This document shows positions 49,139 through 56,634 of a stretch of 64,000 bases of DNA, piece by piece. The DNA lies in assembly GCA_031127075.1 (NCBI GenBank), contig JARIFA010000007.1:1-64000 (forward strand), read 5' to 3'. The notes beneath the pieces are model-generated. The model saw nothing but the letters and a program-made list of their open reading frames with translations. It was not told the DNA's origin and made no database searches. How positions within the stretch are numbered: position 1 is the first letter of the stretch; each line of letters begins with the position of its first letter. The stretch is from Gemmatimonadota bacterium. GTDB taxonomy: Bacteria; Gemmatimonadota; Gemmatimonadetes; Gemmatimonadales; Gemmatimonadaceae. A program made the translations under genes and the position numbers.

Positions 49139-49704
49139 GCGCGCCGGAACTCCTGCGCCGGCCGCCCGCGCCCCTCGCTTCGCCACGCGTCCGTCGCCTC
49201 CACCAGCCCCGCCGCGGCGAGCGTGCGCCGGAAGCTCGCCTTGTGCAGACGCTTCTCCAGCAGGAGCTCGTACGTCGCCTGGAGCGCCGCGAGCGTGAAG
49301 CGGGTCGGCAGCAGATGGAAGGCGATTCCGTCGCGGTCCATCCGGTCGCGCAACGCGCGGACCGCCGTCGTCACCGCCGTGCGCTGCCGGGCCGGGAGCC
49401 CGCGCGGCGCCTCGATCGCCGCCCAGCGCATCCCCTTCGGCGCCTCCGTCCCCTCGCGCACCACCGCCACGTAGGTCACCGTCACCGCCGCCCGCGACGG
49501 ATGCGCCGACGCGTCCCCGAGTGCCCCCACCTGCGCGAGCCACGCGGGGGCGCGGCCGAGCGTCTGTTTGGCGAGCCGTGCGGCGGTGGCGTCGAGGGTC
49601 TTGCCCGTCGGGAGCGCGACCCAGGGACAGATCCCCCCGGTGCGCAGCAGGACGGCCAGCGCGCCGTCGCGCCGCGTGATGCAGACCAGGTCGATCGCGG
49701 TCAG
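49135..49704 (-). CDS. NrtR-like regulator (degenerate Nudix + winged helix)
   Basis: The 189-residue protein resembles Nudix-related transcriptional regulators. A Nudix-like fold comes first (AIDLVCITRRDGALAVLLRTGG), but the Nudix box is degenerate (ARLAKQTLG where REXXEEXG is expected), so hydrolysis is unlikely. The C-terminal FTLAALQATYELLLEKRLHKASFRRTLAAAGLVEATD matches the NrtR winged helix, and the final GRPAQEFRR is also typical. No ATG, GTG or TTG exists near the domain start. A CTG at 49704 overlaps the yggX TGA as CTGA and is my choice of start. NrtR proteins usually control NAD synthesis; the target here is unknown. Confidence 0.72.
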   Translation of the reverse strand: MTAIDLVCITRRDGALAVLLRTGGICPWVALPTGKTLDATAARLAKQTLGRAPAWLAQVGALGDASAHPSRAAVTVTYVAVVREGTEAPKGMRWAAIEAPRGLPARQRTAVTTAVRALRDRMDRDGIAFHLLPTRFTLAALQATYELLLEKRLHKASFRRTLAAAGLVEATDAWRSEGRGRPAQEFRRA

Positions 49705-49979
49705 TGCGCGATCGTCCCCTGCTTCGACGTGTCCACCTCGTCGAGCTGGCCGGCACGGAAGAGGTACGCGTCCATGTTTTTCGTGAGGAACTGCCGCGCC
49801 TGCGGGTCCATCACGTTGAGGCCGTAGTGGTTGATCAGCATCGTCTGCTGCTTGAGCCACTCCGCCCAGCAGTCAGGGCAGGTCCCGTCGAGGATCCGCG
49901 CGCCGATCGCGCCGGGGAAGGGCGACTTCTCGAAGCCGGGCTTGGACTGGCCGCAGCGGAGGCAGGTGATAGCGGGCAT
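49701..49979 (-). CDS. yggX: YggX-like Fe(2+)-trafficking/oxidative damage protection protein
   Basis: The 92-residue product matches YggX in its helical half: WAEWLKQQTMLINHYGLNVMDPQARQFL followed by MDAYLFRAG. Unlike E. coli YggX, it has two CxxC pairs (Cys6/Cys9 in CLRC and Cys34/Cys37 in CPDC), enough for a zinc-ribbon-like or Fe site. YggX limits oxidative damage to Fe-S clusters. A TAGATT box 6 nt upstream of the ATG suggests a leaderless start of the yggX-nrtR-moeB operon. Confidence 0.85.
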   Translation of the reverse strand: MPAITCLRCGQSKPGFEKSPFPGAIGARILDGTCPDCWAEWLKQQTMLINHYGLNVMDPQARQFLTKNMDAYLFRAGQLDEVDTSKQGTIAH

Positions 49980-49985
49980 AGGGGA

Positions 49986-49991
49986 AATCTA
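49986..49991 (-). promoter_or_regulatory. -10-like box TAGATT upstream of yggX
   Basis: TAGATT on the minus strand ends 6 nt before the yggX ATG, with no ribosome-binding site between them. Confidence 0.45.
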
Positions 49992-50014
49992 CTCGGGGAA
50001 AGGGCGCAAGCGGG

Positions 50015-50113
50015 GAAGCTGAAGGCTGAAAGCTGGATGCTGGAAGCTGAACGCTGAAGGCTGAAGGCTGAACACTGAACGCGGGAAGCTTCAAGCATTC
50101 AGCTTCCAGCATC
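50015..50113. repeat. GCTGAAG/GCTGAAC heptad repeats within a 16-bp perfect inverted repeat
   Basis: The spacer between yggX and the dipeptidase gene is built from GCTGAAG, GCTGAAA, GCTGGAA and GCTGAAC units. GATGCTGGAAGCTGAA (50036-50051) and its exact reverse complement (50098-50113) bracket 46 nt, so the transcript could fold into a long hairpin. The 17-nt core GCTGGAAGCTGAACGCT also occurs at 47926-47942. Confidence 0.75.
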
Positions 50114-50120
50114 GAGCGGG

Positions 50121-50834
50121 TCACGCACCGGGAGTATTGCCCAGCGCCCAACTCTCCCAACCTCGAAAATCAAAGTGCCACCACTCGGCCTCGTAGACCG
50201 TGAACCCCTCGGCCTCCATCGCCCGCCGCAACCGCGCGCGGTTCGCCCGCTCGGCCTCGGTCCCCCCCGCGTAGTCCGGGTACGCCCGTTCCGTGAACTC
50301 GTCATACCCGCTCGGCATCGGGAGCGGTGCCCCGGTCCGCAGGTCGTAGAGTGTCAGATCCACCGCCGCCCCCCGATTGTGCCGCGAGCCGCGGCTCGGG
50401 TCCGCCACGAAGACCCGCTGTGAGTCGGGCGTCGCCTCCCAGAACATCTTCGTCACATACCAGGGCCGATATGCGTCGAAGACCAGCAGCCCGAGCCCCT
50501 CGGCGGCGAGCGCCTGCTGCACCCGCCCCAACGCCTCCGCTGCCGGCCGCTGTAACCGCGCCGTCGCGCGATCGTACATCGCGACGCCCATGAAGTTGTC
50601 CGCCGTCGCGTAACGGATGTCGAGCCGGATCCGCGCGTCGACCGACGTCAGGTCGATGAGGTCAGGCGCGGCCTTGCCGGTCTCCACCGGCGGCATCGCC
50701 ACCAGTGCCTCGGCTCGCAGCTCGGCGATCGGCCGGCGCGGCGTGATGCGGAAGGGAGATGTCTGTGCGCCGAGGCATCCGGCGCCGAGCAGGAGGAGGA
50801 GCGAGAGGGGTGAGCGGAGGCGGCGGAGTCTCAC
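50121..50834 (-). CDS. Exported M15D D-Ala-D-Ala dipeptidase (VanX/DdpX-like)
   Basis: The 237-residue zinc dipeptidase has a signal/lipoprotein-like N-terminus (LSLLLLLGAGCLGAQ). Zinc ligands are in SRHNRGAAVDLTL (SxHxxxxxxD) and EAEWWHFDF (ExxH). The family Arg is in DAYRPWYVTKMFW and the N-terminal core is LDIRYATADNFMG. It hydrolyses D-Ala-D-Ala in the periplasm, more likely for peptidoglycan recycling than vancomycin resistance, as no vanH or vanA lies nearby. The start is a GTG at 50834. Confidence 0.88.
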   Translation of the reverse strand: MRLRRLRSPLSLLLLLGAGCLGAQTSPFRITPRRPIAELRAEALVAMPPVETGKAAPDLIDLTSVDARIRLDIRYATADNFMGVAMYDRATARLQRPAAEALGRVQQALAAEGLGLLVFDAYRPWYVTKMFWEATPDSQRVFVADPSRGSRHNRGAAVDLTLYDLRTGAPLPMPSGYDEFTERAYPDYAGGTEAERANRARLRRAMEAEGFTVYEAEWWHFDFRGWESWALGNTPGA

Positions 50835-50840
50835 GAAGCC

Positions 50841-50866
50841 ACCTGATCCCTGACCCCTGATACCTG
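50841..50866. repeat. Intergenic CCTGATCCCTGACCCCTGATACCTG repeat copy
   Basis: Three heptamer/octamer units (CTGATCC, CTGACCCC, CTGATACC) fill the 34-bp gap between the zinc-ribbon gene and the dipeptidase gene. They match the units at 11543 and 59971-60119. Confidence 0.5.
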
Positions 50867-50868
50867 TC

Positions 50869-51078
50869 TCACGGTAGCCCTGCGATGTACCGCGCCACGC
50901 GGCCGCACTTCGTACACGTCAGGATCACATGCGTGCGGGGCGGCGGCGGGAGGTCAGGCGGCGATCGATCGATCTCTCCCGCGCAGGATGGACAGCTCAG
51001 CGGCGCGCCGTTCCGATCATTCGCGATCAGGTGGAGCGCCTGTGCCGGGTTGTACGAGTTGGGCCGTGGCTTCCGCAT
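50869..51078 (-). CDS. Small zinc-ribbon protein, hypothetical
   Basis: The 69-residue protein has two Cys pairs, CPSC near residue 29 and CTKC near residue 55, fitting a zinc ribbon split by a Pro-rich loop. A TAAATT box 8 nt upstream of the ATG supports it being a genuine, probably leaderless gene. No family name or function can be given. Confidence 0.55.
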   Translation of the reverse strand: MRKPRPNSYNPAQALHLIANDRNGAPLSCPSCAGEIDRSPPDLPPPPRTHVILTCTKCGRVARYIAGLP

Positions 51079-51086
51079 CAGGAAAC

Positions 51087-51092
51087 AATTTA
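51087..51092 (-). promoter_or_regulatory. -10-like box TAAATT upstream of the zinc-ribbon gene
   Basis: TAAATT on the minus strand lies 8 nt before the ATG, in a locally AT-rich stretch. Confidence 0.4.
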
Positions 51093-51153
51093 GTCGGATT
51101 TTGCGCTGCGAAGGATTCGCGGTCCTCGCGTCAGCGGATACCCGGTAACGCTA

Positions 51154-51636
51154 TCAGCGTTCCGGTGAGGCCCCGCACCCCGCGGTCCTACGCGTGTCGA
51201 CAATCGAGAAGATCCGCCACCGGCCCGCCCCTTTCACCAGCTGGAAGGCGTCCACCCCGCAGTGCGAGAACCGCGGCCCCAAGAAGAACCAGTAGTCCAC
51301 CCAGACCGTCGCCAGCGGGCCGTCGATCTGGATCGTGGGTGCCCCGAGCCGCTCGTCGAGCAGCACCCCCTGCGGCGCGCGCGCGATCGACGTCACCCAC
51401 CCGTCCACGCGGTCGAACACCACCGCGGTGTCCCGCAGCGATTGCATCGACGCGTTCGGCACGAAGAGCGCCCGGATCGTCGCGGTGTCCCGTGCGCGCA
51501 TCGCGTCGAAGAGCTGGACGACCACCCCGTGGATCTGGGCGGAATCGGTCGCGACCACGGCCCCCTGCGCAAGCATGGGGCGGGGGACCACCCAGAGCGC
51601 GACAATCGCGAACGCGAGACGCCACGCGAGCGTCAT
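51154..51636 (-). CDS. Exported NTF2/SnoaL-like domain protein
   Basis: The 160-residue protein has a signal peptide (LAFAIVALWVVPRPMLAQ). Its cone-shaped alpha+beta fold is recognisable from VVQLFDAMRARDTATIRALFVPNASM, a central LATVWVDYWFFLG and a closing GAGRWRIFSIVDTRR strand. Such domains bind small ligands or act as lumicrine enzymes or immunity proteins, and no active site is apparent. An alternative GTG start lies 15 nt upstream of the chosen ATG. Confidence 0.65.
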   Translation of the reverse strand: MTLAWRLAFAIVALWVVPRPMLAQGAVVATDSAQIHGVVVQLFDAMRARDTATIRALFVPNASMQSLRDTAVVFDRVDGWVTSIARAPQGVLLDERLGAPTIQIDGPLATVWVDYWFFLGPRFSHCGVDAFQLVKGAGRWRIFSIVDTRRTAGCGASPER

Positions 51637-51686
51637 CCGTCCCGGACGCACGGACGCGCGGCCCCCCGCCCTCCGCCTCGCCCGCC

Positions 51687-53207
51687 TCACAGCACCGGCA
51701 GCGCGCGGATGCGCTGCTGCCACTCCGCGGGCCCCTCCTCGTGCACGTTCCGACCCGACGCGTCCACCGCCACCGTCACCGGCATCTCCTCCACCTCGAA
51801 TTCATAGATGGCCTCCATCCCCAGATCGGCGAACGCCACCACGCGCGATTTCCGGATCGCCTTCGACACCAGATACGCCGCGCCCCCCACCGCCATCAGG
51901 TACGCCGCGCGATGCTTCCGAATCGCCTCGAGCCCCGCCGCCCCGCGCTCCGCCTTCCCGACCATCGCGATGAGCCCTGTCTTGTCGAGCATCATCTCGG
52001 TGAACTTGTCCATCCGTGTCGCCGTCGTCGGCCCCGCGGGCCCCACCGCCTCGTCGCGCACCGGATCCACCGGCCCCACGTAATAGATCACGCGGTTCGT
52101 GAAGTCCACGCCATCGGGAAGTGACTCCCCCTTCGCGAAGAGATCCGCGATCCGCTTGTGCGCCGCGTCACGCCCCGTCAGCATCCGCCCGCTCAGCAAC
52201 AGCCGGTCGCCGGCCGTCCACGACTCCACCTCGGCGCGCGTCAACGTGTCGAGATTCACCCGCTTCGCATTCGCATCGGGCCGCCACGTCACTGCCGGCC
52301 AATCCTCGAGCCGCGGGATCGGCAACTGCGCCACCCCGCTCCCGTCGAGCGTGAAGTGCGCGTGCCGCGTCGCCGCGCAGTTCGGGATCATCGCGATCGG
52401 CTTCGACGCCGCGTGCGTCGGGAAGTCCCAGATCTTCACGTCGAGCACCGTCGACAACCCGCCCAACCCCTGCGCGCCGATCCCGAGCGCATTGATCTTG
52501 TCGTGCAGCTCGATCCGCAGCTCCTCCAACTTGTTCTGCGGCCCACGCGCCTTGAGCTGCGCCATATCGATGTGCTCCATCAGCGATTCCTTCGCGAGCA
52601 GCATCGCCTTCTCCGCGCTCCCGCCGATCCCGATCCCGAGCATCCCCGGCGGGCACCACCCCGCCCCCATCAGCGGCACCGTCTTCAGCACCCAGTCCAC
52701 GATCGAATCGCTCGGGTTGAGCATCGCGAACTTCGCCTTGTTCTCCGAGCCGCCCCCCTTCGCCGCGAGCTTCACCTCCACGGTGTCGCCCGGCACGAGC
52801 TCCACGTGCACCACCGCCGGCGTGTTATCACGCGTGTTCTGACGCGTGAACGCCGGGTCCGCGACGATCGACGCCCGCAGGATGTTCTCCGGCAACAGAT
52901 AGGCGCGCCGCACCCCCTCGTCCACCATCTCCTGGATCGAGCGCGTCGTCTCCCACCGCACCTCCATTCCCACCTTCAGGAACACGACCACACTCCCCGT
53001 GTCCTGACAGATCGGGCGCTGCCCCTCGGCGCACATCCGCGAGTTCGTCAGAATCTGCGCGATCGCGTCCTTCGCGGCCGGGCTCTGCTCGCGGGCGTAC
53101 GCCTCGCCGAGCGCGTGGATGTAGTCGGGCGGATGGTAGTAGGAGATGTGCTGCAGCGCGTCCGCGATCGACTGGATGAAGTCGTCCTGCCGGATGGTCG
53201 TGGCCAT
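51687..53207 (-). CDS. fumA: Class I (iron-sulfur) fumarate hydratase
   Basis: This TCA-cycle enzyme interconverts fumarate and malate. It has 506 residues combining the alpha (NSRMCAEGQRPICQDTGS, KGGGSENKAKFAML) and beta (LLLSGRMLTGRDAAHKRI, YYVGPVDP, GPTTATRMDKFTE) modules of the heat-labile fumarase. Candidate [4Fe-4S] ligands are the Cys in ICQDTG, WCPPGM and PNCAATRH. The longer ORF listed in the track is an artefact of readthrough of the opposite strand. A TATCTT box 7 nt before the ATG suggests leaderless transcription. Confidence 0.93.
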   Translation of the reverse strand: MATTIRQDDFIQSIADALQHISYYHPPDYIHALGEAYAREQSPAAKDAIAQILTNSRMCAEGQRPICQDTGSVVVFLKVGMEVRWETTRSIQEMVDEGVRRAYLLPENILRASIVADPAFTRQNTRDNTPAVVHVELVPGDTVEVKLAAKGGGSENKAKFAMLNPSDSIVDWVLKTVPLMGAGWCPPGMLGIGIGGSAEKAMLLAKESLMEHIDMAQLKARGPQNKLEELRIELHDKINALGIGAQGLGGLSTVLDVKIWDFPTHAASKPIAMIPNCAATRHAHFTLDGSGVAQLPIPRLEDWPAVTWRPDANAKRVNLDTLTRAEVESWTAGDRLLLSGRMLTGRDAAHKRIADLFAKGESLPDGVDFTNRVIYYVGPVDPVRDEAVGPAGPTTATRMDKFTEMMLDKTGLIAMVGKAERGAAGLEAIRKHRAAYLMAVGGAAYLVSKAIRKSRVVAFADLGMEAIYEFEVEEMPVTVAVDASGRNVHEEGPAEWQQRIRALPVL

Positions 53208-53214
53208 AGGGGAA

Positions 53215-53220
53215 AAGATA
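53215..53220 (-). promoter_or_regulatory. -10-like box TATCTT upstream of fumA
   Basis: TATCTT on the minus strand ends 7 nt before the fumarase ATG. The intervening TTCCCCT is not a ribosome-binding site. Confidence 0.45.
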
Positions 53221-53273
53221 CATCCCGCCCGACCCCGAACGCCCCCCGAATGTCCTCGCGCGCCGGCCGCGCA

Positions 53274-53279
53274 TAGGAT
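53274..53279 (+). promoter_or_regulatory. -10-like box TAGGAT upstream of the IDO gene
   Basis: TAGGAT ends 6 nt before the ATG at 53286. The 78-bp divergent spacer with fumA thus holds two close-set boxes, one for each direction. Confidence 0.45.
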
Positions 53280-53285
53280 GACCGC

Positions 53286-54401
53286 ATGAGCCTCGCGCGC
53301 TTCGGCATCGACCCCCTCACCGGCTTCGTCCCCCCGGAGCCGATCCCCGCCGCCCTCCCCACCGGTGCGGTGGCCTGGGACGCCCTCGTCCCGAACCTGA
53401 GTGCGCATCTGCGCGCCCACACCATCCGCGACGCGCTCCGCGCGCTCCCGCCCCTCGACCTCGCCACCCTCGATGCGCCCGCCGAGCGCGAACGCGCCTT
53501 CCTGCTGCTGACGCACTACGCGAACGCCTATGTCTGGGGCGGCGCCACGCCCGATCTCCATATCCCCGCCGTCGTCGCGGTGCCGCTCTGTGCCCTCGCC
53601 ACGCAGCTCGGCCGCCCGCCGATCGCGCAGTACGCGACGATGACGCTCCACAACTGGACCCTCGTCGATCCGCAGCGCCCCCTCGGCGTCGACAACGCCC
53701 GAACGCAGGTGCGCTTCCTCGGTGGCGTCGACGAAGACTGGTTCTTCATCGCGTCGATGGGAGTCGAGCTCGCCGGCGCGCCGCTGCTCCCGATCGTCTG
53801 GGACGCCGCCGCCGCGTCGGTCGATGGGAGCGATGACGCGCTGCGCGCGCAGCTCGAGGCCTTCACCGCCGGCCTCCCCGGCGTGCACGCCGCGCTCGAG
53901 GCGGTGCGCCGCTGGTGCGACCCGCACACGTATTACCACCGCGTGCGCCCCTACGTCACCGGGTGGCCCGCGCCGGGTGTCGTCTACGAGGGCGTCGATG
54001 ACGCGCCGCGTCGCTACCTCGGTGGCAGCGCCGGCCAGAGCGCGCTGATCCAATCGTTCGATGCCGTGCTCGGCGTGCATCACCCCGCCGCCCCGGCGGG
54101 GGCGTATCTGCGGATGGTGCGTGACTATATGCCGCCTCCGCACCGCGCCTTCGTCACCGAGGTCGAGCGTACGTCGCGTGTCCGCGCGCGCGCTGAAGCG
54201 GGGAGCCCCGCGCTCCGGGCCGCCTATGATGCGGCGATCGACGCCGTCACGCGCTTCCGCGCCGCCCACCTCCGCCTCGCGCACGATTACATCGTGGAAC
54301 CCGCCGGGACCCGCGACGCGACCGGCACCGGCGGCACCGCGCTCGAGGATTTCCTGCGCGGTGCGCAGGGCGATACCGAACAGGCGCGACTCGTCCGATG
54401 A
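53286..54401 (+). CDS. ido: Indoleamine 2,3-dioxygenase family protein
   Basis: This haem dioxygenase oxidises L-Trp to N-formylkynurenine. The 371-residue product aligns with eukaryotic-type IDO rather than bacterial TDO. It has YYHRVRPYVTGW, GGSAGQSALIQSFDAVLGVHH, YLRMVRDYMPPPHRAFVTEVE, and RAAHLRLAHDYIVEPAG with the proximal His predicted at 328. The Gly-rich GTGGTALEDFL completes the C-terminus. It is followed 67 nt later by kynureninase, making a Trp-catabolic pair. No clear formamidase gene lies beside them. Confidence 0.92.
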   Translation: MSLARFGIDPLTGFVPPEPIPAALPTGAVAWDALVPNLSAHLRAHTIRDALRALPPLDLATLDAPAERERAFLLLTHYANAYVWGGATPDLHIPAVVAVPLCALATQLGRPPIAQYATMTLHNWTLVDPQRPLGVDNARTQVRFLGGVDEDWFFIASMGVELAGAPLLPIVWDAAAASVDGSDDALRAQLEAFTAGLPGVHAALEAVRRWCDPHTYYHRVRPYVTGWPAPGVVYEGVDDAPRRYLGGSAGQSALIQSFDAVLGVHHPAAPAGAYLRMVRDYMPPPHRAFVTEVERTSRVRARAEAGSPALRAAYDAAIDAVTRFRAAHLRLAHDYIVEPAGTRDATGTGGTALEDFLRGAQGDTEQARLVR

Positions 54402-54468
54402 TCGCAGCGCGACGCACTGTGCCACTCGCCCTGACGCGCCCCCTGAAGCATCCGCTGACAGACCCCCG

Positions 54469-55809
54469 ATGACCCAATCGATGCCCGCTCCACTCGATCC
54501 CCTCACCGCCGACGCCGCGGCCCTCGACGCCGCCGACCCACTCGCGCCATTCCGCGAGCGCTTCGACCTCTCGGACGACGTCATCTACCTCGATGGCAAC
54601 TCCCTCGGCCCGCTGCCGACGGGTGCGGCCGAGCGCATCGCGGTCGTCGTGCGAGAGGAGTGGGGCGAAGGGCTCATCCGCAGCTGGAACACCGCCGGGT
54701 GGATTGAGGCGCCGCTACGTGTGGGCGCCAAGATCGCGCGCCTCGTCGGCGCCGCGCCGCACGAGGTCGTCGTCGCGGATTCCACCTCGGTGAACCTCCA
54801 CAAGGTCATCCACGCCGCGCTCGCCGCGCAGCCGGGCCGGAAGACCATCCTCTCCGAGCCGGGGAACTTCCCCACCGATTTGTATCTCATCGAGTCGGCG
54901 ATCCGCACGCTGGGGAAGGGGCATCAGCTCGTGCTCGTGCCACGCGAGGAGATCGCCGCGCGGTGCGATACCGATACCGCGCTGGTGCTGCTGACGCACG
55001 TGCACTACCGCACCGCGGAGCTGTACGACATGGCGGCCGTCACGGCGGCCGCGCACGCCGCGGGCGCGCGCATCTGTTGGGACCTCAGCCATTCGCTCGG
55101 CGCGATGCCGATCGATCTAAACGCCGCGCGCGCCGATTACGCCGTCGGGTGCGGTTACAAGTTCCTCAACGGTGGCCCCGGCGCGCCGGCGATGGTGTTC
55201 GTCGCCGAGCGGCATCATGAGACGCTCGAGACGCCGATGGGGGGATGGATCGGGCATGCGCGCCCCTTCGCCTTCGAGGATACGTACGCGCCAGCACCGG
55301 GGATCGCGCGGTTGCAGTGCGGCACACCGCCGGTCTTGTCATTGGCGGCGCTCGAGGTCGGCGTGGATCTGATGCTCGAGGCCGATCTCACGCAGGTGGC
55401 CGCCAAGTCGCGCGCGCTGCGCGAGCGGTTGATGGCACGCGTCGCCGCGACCTGTGGGCCTTACGGGGCCGAGGTTATCGGCCCGCCGATCGGCCAGCCG
55501 CGTGGGAGCCACGTGAGCGTCGCGCATCCGTCGGCGTATGCGGTGATGCAGGCGTTGATCGCGCGGCCGCGCCGTCGGAGCACCATCGGCGATTTCCGGG
55601 TGGCGCCGTCGGCGCCGGCGCGGGCCGGTGTGGCCGGGAGCCTGGTGGAGAGCGAGGATGCCCCGTTGGCGGGGGTGATGCGGTTCGGGATCACCCCCCT
55701 CTACCTGCGATTCGCGGACGTTGACCGCGCGGTGGAGTCGATCGAGGAGGTGTTGCGGACGGGGGTGTGGCAGGAGCCGCGATTCCAGGTGCGGCGGGCG
55801 GTGACGTAG
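54469..55809 (+). CDS. kynU: Kynureninase
   Basis: This PLP enzyme cleaves kynurenine to anthranilate and alanine. The product has 446 residues from ATG 54469 (ATG 54481 is an alternative). Family segments include VIYLDGNSLGPLP, WIEAPLRVGAKIARLVGA, ADSTSVNLHKV, SEPGNFPTDLYL, and the Schiff-base region YAVGCGYKFLNGGPGAP (Lys231). The C-terminal MRFGITPLYLRFADVD is typical. A stretch of about 20 residues (SAPARAGVAGSLVESEDAP) sits between IGDFR and MRFG, where other kynureninases I recall are shorter. It supplies anthranilate, the substrate of TrpD. Confidence 0.94.
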   Translation: MTQSMPAPLDPLTADAAALDAADPLAPFRERFDLSDDVIYLDGNSLGPLPTGAAERIAVVVREEWGEGLIRSWNTAGWIEAPLRVGAKIARLVGAAPHEVVVADSTSVNLHKVIHAALAAQPGRKTILSEPGNFPTDLYLIESAIRTLGKGHQLVLVPREEIAARCDTDTALVLLTHVHYRTAELYDMAAVTAAAHAAGARICWDLSHSLGAMPIDLNAARADYAVGCGYKFLNGGPGAPAMVFVAERHHETLETPMGGWIGHARPFAFEDTYAPAPGIARLQCGTPPVLSLAALEVGVDLMLEADLTQVAAKSRALRERLMARVAATCGPYGAEVIGPPIGQPRGSHVSVAHPSAYAVMQALIARPRRRSTIGDFRVAPSAPARAGVAGSLVESEDAPLAGVMRFGITPLYLRFADVDRAVESIEEVLRTGVWQEPRFQVRRAVT

Positions 55810-55878
55810 ACCACCCACCCTGTCCGTATCCCGATTTCATTATTGTTCCTTCACTATCTCTCGATTACTAGGGGTCTT

Positions 55879-56613
55879 ATGACGATTCGTCGCAGCGGTT
55901 CATCGGATGCGCACGGACGCGCAGCGGCTTTCATCGATCCGTATTGGCTCCTCGGGCGGGGCGCTGAGCCCACCCCGGCGCTCGTCCAGGCCTTGCAGGC
56001 TGCTGTGGGCGCCGGGATGCGCCTTGAGCGCGTGACCTGGTATCTCGAGTCCGACGGCGGTCGGCATCCGTCAGCGCTGATACCTCGGGTGACGGTACGC
56101 GTCGCGGCGCGCGACGATCTCGACGACGGATTCGAGGTCATCCGTGCGATGGATGCGGACCTGCGCGCCGCGGCGACGTCGGGCGTCTACGACGCACTCC
56201 TCGTCGCTACGCACGACGACCGGCTCGCCGTCACGCTCGAGGAGGTCAAGCGTCGCGGCGTGCTCGTCTTCGTCTGCGCGACCACGGCGGAGGAGCCGGA
56301 CGCTCGGATCGTCCGGATCGCGGACGAGATGATCGAGCCGCGCGCGGGCGCGGCGCGCGAGGAGGACGCCGGTCCCCCGGATGAGACGGCGGTCGAGGCG
56401 ATCGAGGCGGCGGTGGCGCAGTGGCTCACCGAGGCGGATGCGCTCGAGGCCGACCGCACGCGCCAGTACATCGGGACGCGCGTGGGCCTGCCGCGCCCGG
56501 TCGACTCCCGTCTCCTCTTCCTGACACGCACGCGGGTGGGGCGCGACCTGCGGGAGAGCGAGCGCGTGCTCTTACGGCGTCGGTTCCGCGAGCGCGTCGA
56601 GGCGCTCACGTAG
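55879..56613 (+). CDS. NYN/PIN-like domain protein (LabA/DUF88-like), putative
   Basis: The 244-residue protein has AAAFIDPYWLLG near the N-terminus and YDALLVATHDDRLAVTLEEVKRRGVLVFVC in the middle. These resemble the first and fourth strands of NYN nuclease domains, which bear conserved Asp residues. A C-terminal Arg/Glu-rich helix follows. An AGGGG Shine-Dalgarno sequence 4-5 nt before the ATG fixes the start. The upstream spacer is unusually AT-rich for this window. Ribonuclease activity is only suggested. Confidence 0.55.
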   Translation: MTIRRSGSSDAHGRAAAFIDPYWLLGRGAEPTPALVQALQAAVGAGMRLERVTWYLESDGGRHPSALIPRVTVRVAARDDLDDGFEVIRAMDADLRAAATSGVYDALLVATHDDRLAVTLEEVKRRGVLVFVCATTAEEPDARIVRIADEMIEPRAGAAREEDAGPPDETAVEAIEAAVAQWLTEADALEADRTRQYIGTRVGLPRPVDSRLLFLTRTRVGRDLRESERVLLRRRFRERVEALT

Positions 56614-56634
56614 CATCAGCCGCCGGGCAGTGCA

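Noticed and set aside
50121-50834. Vancomycin resistance vanX
   Set aside because: Family motifs fit VanX/DdpX, but there is no vanH, vanA or vanRS nearby, so a recycling dipeptidase is the simpler reading.
51687-54584. 965-aa minus-strand ORF read as one protein
   Set aside because: Only the part up to ATG 53207 is fumarase. The upstream half is the shadow of the plus-strand IDO gene.
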